Assembly (NCBI GenBank): GCA_963776735.1
Contig: CAVZNV010000005.1
Span: 10,000-73,999, forward strand
Reading direction: 5' to 3'
Length of the DNA: 64,000 bases
From: PALSA-612 sp963776735
GTDB lineage: Bacteria > Actinomycetota > Thermoleophilia > Gaiellales > Gaiellaceae
Both the position numbers and the translations under genes were made by a program. Positions within the stretch are counted from its first letter, which is position 1, and every line of letters starts with the position of its first letter. Positions 60,217-64,000 of the stretch are shown here, piece by piece. A model generated the notes under the pieces. It was given only the letters and a program-made list of their open reading frames with translations. It was not told the origin of the DNA and did no database searches.

Positions 60217-61449
60217 ATGAGCACTGCCACCCAGACCGCGCTCGGCGTCCACTCGGAGGTCGGCCAGCTGCGCACGGTCATGGTGCACAGGCCGGACATC
60301 GCACACGAGCGCCTCTCGCCGACGAACTGCCAGGCGCTCCTGTTCGACGACGTGATCTGGGTGCGGCGCGCACGGCAGGAGCACGACGCCTTCGTCGACC
60401 TGATGCGCGAGGAAGACGTCGAGGTGCTGCTCTTCCACGAGCTGCTGGCGGAGACGATGGAGCACAAGAAAGCGCGCGAGTGGATCCTGGAGCGCCGCTT
60501 CCGTCCCGAGGAGGTGACGGCGATCTTCTCGGAGCCGCTGACCGAATGGGCGCGCGGGCTGCCCGCTGCGGACCTGGCCACGATCCTCACGGGCGGGCTG
60601 ACGGAACAGGAGCTGCCGGACGACATCCGCAGCACGATCGGCCGCGCGATGAAGCCGACCGACTTCGTGCTCCCTCCCCTGCCGAATCAGCTGTTCATGC
60701 GGGACACGAGCGCCTGGCTCTACGGCGGTGTCTCGATCAACCCGATGTTCTGGCCCGCCCGGCAGCACGAGACACTGAACCTGGAGGCCGTCTACCGGTT
60801 CCATCCGCGCTTCGCCGACGTCGAGTTCGACACCTGGTACGGCGGCTTCGACCACAACTGGGGGACGGCGTCGATCGAAGGGGGCGACATGATGCCTGCG
60901 GGCGACGGCGTCGTCCTGATCGGCATGGGCGAGCGCTCGACCGCGAAGGCGGTGAGCATCCTCGCGAAGAACATGTTCGCCAGGAAGGCTGCGCGGCTCG
61001 TGGTCGCCGCGCAGATGCCGCGCGAGCGGGCCGCGATGCACCTCGACACGGTCTTCACCTTCTGCGACCGCGACGTGGTCACGATCTACCAGCCGGTCGT
61101 CGACCAGATCCTCCCGATCCTGTTCACCCCGGACGGCGACGGCGGCGTCAGGGCCGAGGTCTCGGAGCACTCGTTCCTGGACGTCGTCAAGGAGCAGCTC
61201 GGCATCAGTCATCTGAAGGTCGTCACGACCGGCGGCGACGAGTTCGAGGCGGAGCGCCAGCAGTGGGACGACGGCAACAACGTCGTCGCCTTGCGTCCCG
61301 GCGTCGTCGTCGGCTACGAGCGCAACGAAGCGACGAACGTGAAACTCGGCAAGGCGGGCATCGAGGTCCGGGCCATCGTCGGCTCGGAGCTCGGCAGGGG
61401 CCGAGGAGGCGGCCACTGCATGACCTGTCCGGTCGTCCGCGACCCCTGA
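60217..61449 (+). CDS. arcA: arginine deiminase
   Basis: A 410-residue enzyme that converts arginine to citrulline and ammonia, first step of the arginine deiminase pathway. Landmarks: VMVHRPDIAHERLSPTNC, PPLPNQLFMRDTSAWL, EGGDMMPAGDGV, and the catalytic Cys401 in GRGGGHCMTCP. Length is typical. ATG 60217 follows a GGGGGAAGGAG site. It is directly followed by arcB and arcC. Confidence 0.95.
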   Translation: MSTATQTALGVHSEVGQLRTVMVHRPDIAHERLSPTNCQALLFDDVIWVRRARQEHDAFVDLMREEDVEVLLFHELLAETMEHKKAREWILERRFRPEEVTAIFSEPLTEWARGLPAADLATILTGGLTEQELPDDIRSTIGRAMKPTDFVLPPLPNQLFMRDTSAWLYGGVSINPMFWPARQHETLNLEAVYRFHPRFADVEFDTWYGGFDHNWGTASIEGGDMMPAGDGVVLIGMGERSTAKAVSILAKNMFARKAARLVVAAQMPRERAAMHLDTVFTFCDRDVVTIYQPVVDQILPILFTPDGDGGVRAEVSEHSFLDVVKEQLGISHLKVVTTGGDEFEAERQQWDDGNNVVALRPGVVVGYERNEATNVKLGKAGIEVRAIVGSELGRGRGGGHCMTCPVVRDP

Positions 61450-61462
61450 AAGGAGCCCAGTG

Positions 61463-62468
61463 ATGAGTACAGTCACCGACTTGCGAGGCCGAAGCTTCCT
61501 CAAGCTGGCCGACTTCACCCCCGACGAGATCCGCTACCTGCTCGACCTGTCGGCGGAGCTCAAGGCGGCGAAGAAGGAAGGCCGCGAGGAGCAGAAGCTC
61601 ACCGGCAAGAACATCGCGCTGATCTTCGAGAAGGACTCCACGCGCACCCGCTGCTCATTCGAGGTCGCCGCCCACGACCAGGGCGCGCACGTCACCTTCA
61701 TCGGCCCGAGCGGCTCGCACATGGGCCACAAGGAGACGGCCAAGGACACGGCCCGCGTGCTCGGCCGCATGTACGACGCGATCGAGTTCCGCGGCTTCGC
61801 GCAAGACGTCGCCGAGGAGCTCGCGCAGTACTCGGGCGTGCCGTCTACAACGGCCTCACCGACGAGCGGCACCCGACGCAGATACTCGCCGACTTCCTCA
61901 CCTTTCGCGAGCACTCGGACAAGCAGGACGAGGAGATCGTGTTCTGCTATCTCGGCGATGCCCGCTTCAACATGGCCGACAGCTACCTCGTCGGCGGTGC
62001 GAAGCTCGGCATGCACGTGCGGATCGCGTCGCCGAAGTCGCTCTGGCCTCGGGACGAGATCGTCAAGCTCGCCGAGGACACGGCGGCCGAGACCGGCGCG
62101 ACGATCCTGATCACCGAGGACGTGGCCGAGGCGGTCAAGGAGGCCGACTTCCTGCTCACCGACGTCTGGGTCTCGATGGGCGAGCCCGACGACGTCTGGA
62201 AGGAGCGCATCGCGCTGTTGCTCCCCTATCAGGTGAACGCCGAGAAGATGGAGCTGACCGGCAATCCGGACGTGAAGTTCATGCACTGCCTGCCGGCGTT
62301 CCACAACACGGACACCGAGGTCGGCAAGGAGATCTCGAGAAGTTCGGGCTGGACAGCCTCGAGGTGGCCGAGGACGTCTTCGAGTCGCCGGCGTCGCTCG
62401 TCTTCGACGAGGCCGAGAACCGCATGCACACGATCAAGGCGGTCATGGTCGCCACGCTCGGGTCCTGA
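61463..62468 (+). CDS. arcB: catabolic ornithine carbamoyltransferase, two frameshifts
   Basis: About 335 residues when repaired, the usual length. It turns citrulline and phosphate into ornithine and carbamoyl phosphate. It has the carbamoyl-phosphate motif STRTR (DSTRTRCSFEVAA), the ornithine-site MHCLPAFHN and the family end MHTIKAVM. A base appears to be missing near 61843 (before VYNGLTDE) and near 62334 (before FEKFGLD). In the repaired text, NGLTDE is followed by RHPTQ where the family has WHPTQ, a one-base difference that may also be an error. ATG 61463 sits after an AAGGAG site. Confidence 0.9.
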
Positions 62469-62470
62469 CG

Positions 62471-63399
62471 TTGCGCGTCGTCGTCGCACTCGGAGGCAAC
62501 GCGCTGCTTCGCCGCGGCGAGCCGTTGACGGCGGAGAACCAGCGCAAGAACGCCCGGACGGCCTGCGCCGCGCTCGCGCCCGTCGCGCTCGACCACGAGC
62601 TCGTCGTCTCGCACGGGAACGGTCCACAGGTCGGGCTGCTCGCACTCCAGGGCGCGGCGTACACGGACGTGGCCGCCTCCGCTCGACCTCCTCGGCGCGC
62701 AGACGGAGGGGATGATCGGCTACCTGATCCAGCAGGAGCTCGGGAATCTGTTGCCGTTCGAGAAGCCGCTCGCCACGCTCCTGACGATCAAGTCGATCCG
62801 AACGACCCGCGTTCGGGAACCCGACGAAGCCGATCAGGCCGGTCTACACCGAGCAGGAGGCGAACGAGCTCAAGTCCGAGAAGGGCTGGACGTTCAAGCC
62901 GGACGGCGACAGCATGCGCCGTGTCGTCCCCTCCCCGCTCCCGCAGCGCATCTTCGGGCTGGGAACAATCCGCATCCTGCTCGATCAGGGCTGCGTCGTC
63001 ATCTGCGCGGGCGGCGGCTGGATCCCCGTGATGTACACGGACGAGCCGGTTCCGGCCGGCCGCAGGCTGGTCGGGATCGAGGCGGTGATCGGGCCAAGGA
63101 CCTCGCGAGCGCCCTGCTCACCACCGACCTCGAGGCCGACCTGCTCGCGATCGTCACCGGCGTCGACGGCGTCTACTCCAGCTGGGGCACTGCCGAGCAG
63201 AAGCTGATCAGCCGCGCGACACCGGCGAGCTCCTCGGCAGCGAGTTCGCCGAGGGCTCGATGGGCCCGAAGGTGAAGGCGGCCTGCCAGTTCGTGCAGCA
63301 GACCGGCGGCCGCGCCGTGATCGGCTCGATCAACGACACGCAGGCGCTCCTGGCCGGCGAGGCAGGCACGACGGTCGCGCCGACAAGGTGGCCGTGTCA
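62471..63399 (+). pseudogene. arcC: carbamate kinase, broken by about six frameshifts
   Basis: Pieces in all three frames add up to an almost complete carbamate kinase, which makes ATP from carbamoyl phosphate. It starts at TTG 62471 (VVVALGGNALLRRGEPLT, SHGNGPQVGLLALQ) and continues with AQTEGMIGYLIQQELGN, PSPLPQRIFGLGTIRILLDQG, VVICAGGGWIPV, LVTGVDG-type AIVTGVDGVYSSWG, GSMGPKVKAACQFVQQTGG and the end at TAA 63397-63399. Breaks are near 62676, 62804, 62813, 63096, 63221 and 63384. No active-site segment is lost, so the cause is probably sequence error near a contig end. If real, the pathway could not gain ATP. Confidence 0.8.
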
Positions 63400-63428
63400 T
63401 AAGCGACGTCGCCCCTCCGGCTGCGCCG

Positions 63429-64000
63429 GTGACGAAGGAGGAGTCCGCACGGAAGTTCGGCCTGCCGGCCGCGATCGCGCTGATCATGGGCTCGATCATC
63501 GGCGTCGGCATCTTCAACCTGCCGACGTCGCTCGCGCCGTACGGCCCGATCACGCTCGTCTCGCTGGCGCTGACCACGGTCGGCGCGCTCGTGCTCGCCA
63601 TCCTCTTCGGCGCGCTCGCCCGGCGCCTGCCCGCCGACGGCGGCCCGTATGCGTACGCGCGGGTCGGCTTCGGCAACCCGCTCGGGTTCATGAACGCGTG
63701 GTCGACTGGATCACCGCCTGGGCCGGGAACGCCGCCATTGCGGTCGGCTGGGTGCTCTACGTCGAGCACTTCGTCAACAAGAGCACCAGACCTGGGCGTC
63801 GATCCTGCTCGTCCTCGTCGGGCTCTGGCTGCCGGCCTACGTCAACCTCTCGGGCGTCAAGAACATGGGCTCGATCCAGGTGATCACGACGGTGTCAAGT
63901 TCTTCGCGCTCGCGTTCATGTCCACCGTCGGGCTCTTCTTCATCGACGGGTCGAACTACTCGCCGTGGAACGTCAGCAGCCAGTCCACGATCGCGGCGAT
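63429..64000 (+). pseudogene. APC-family amino acid permease (arginine/ornithine antiporter-like), frameshifted, 3' end outside window
   Basis: The visible part begins at GTG 63429 with the family's first helix (AAIALIMGSIIGVGIFNLP) and continues through about four helices (SLALTTVGALVLAILFGAL, GNAAIAVGWVLYVEHF, ILLVLVGLWLPAYVNLSG, FFALAFMSTVGLFFIDGS). Frame breaks lie near 63703, 63786 and 63894. Position directly after arcC implies exchange of arginine for ornithine (ArcD-like role), though the family alone does not prove this. The frame runs past the right edge. Confidence 0.78.

Overview
The window is very GC-rich, densely coding DNA that looks like the chromosome of an actinobacterium, most likely class Thermoleophilia (Gaiellales or Solirubrobacterales type). 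The reasons are base composition, frequent GTG/TTG starts, many 4-bp ATGA/GTGA overlaps, and gene content: GNAT-fused ADP-forming acyl-CoA synthetase, group 3b-type NiFe hydrogenase with a cyclic-nucleotide-binding subunit, cyclic-2,3-diphosphoglycerate-synthase-like GTPase, and MalT-like LuxR regulators. The taxonomic call is inference. I saw no tRNA, rRNA, CRISPR array or complete transposase gene.

Layout. 1-5.8 kb: acyl-CoA synthetase (cut by the left edge), ACT-malic enzyme, and a GAF-GAF kinase/NarL regulator pair. 5.9-8 kb: a frameshifted membrane protein and a VKOR-DsbA disulfide-forming pair. 8-19.7 kb, all on the minus strand: a redox region with three homologous ferric-reductase-like membrane domains. 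These sit with six small membrane-anchored proteins, two OmpR-type two-component systems, a diheme cytochrome c, ApbE, a ferredoxin and its FAD-dependent reductase. This is the best candidate for an undescribed system. 19.8-26 kb: hydrogenase operon (beta, cNMP, gamma, small and large subunits), a secreted protein, a sensor-domain protein and the hydrogenase protease. 26-34 kb: tryptophanase, cDPG-synthase-like GTPase and serine hydrolase operon, a sigma factor, AsnA and a second serine hydrolase. 34-39 kb: CBS protein, GltD-like flavoprotein and a four-subunit 2-oxoacid:ferredoxin oxidoreductase. 39-44.5 kb: RDD protein, PPK2, ion channel, lipoprotein and DUF2252. 44.5-57 kb: an envelope and regulatory region with two copies of a MITE-like element, a recurring 18-nt palindrome, three regulator genes plus a sensor kinase, secreted proteins and lipoproteins, and a SulP transporter. 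56.6-64 kb: heterodimeric ABC exporter, then the arginine deiminase pathway arcA-arcB-arcC and an APC permease cut by the right edge.

How genes work together. The hydrogenase, the 2-oxoacid oxidoreductase with its flavoprotein, and malic enzyme can exchange electrons between H2, ferredoxin and NAD(P)H. The arginine pathway gives ATP by substrate-level phosphorylation. Together they suggest an organism able to live through oxygen-poor or starved periods. The reductase-like region probably moves electrons across the membrane under control of two sensor kinases.

Sequence quality. Single-base frameshifts break otherwise conserved genes near 6474, 23217, 33408 and 49930. They become frequent at the right end: two in arcB, about six in arcC, about three in the permease. 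This looks more like consensus error near a contig end than biological decay. Coordinates of broken genes are given for the whole reconstructed gene.
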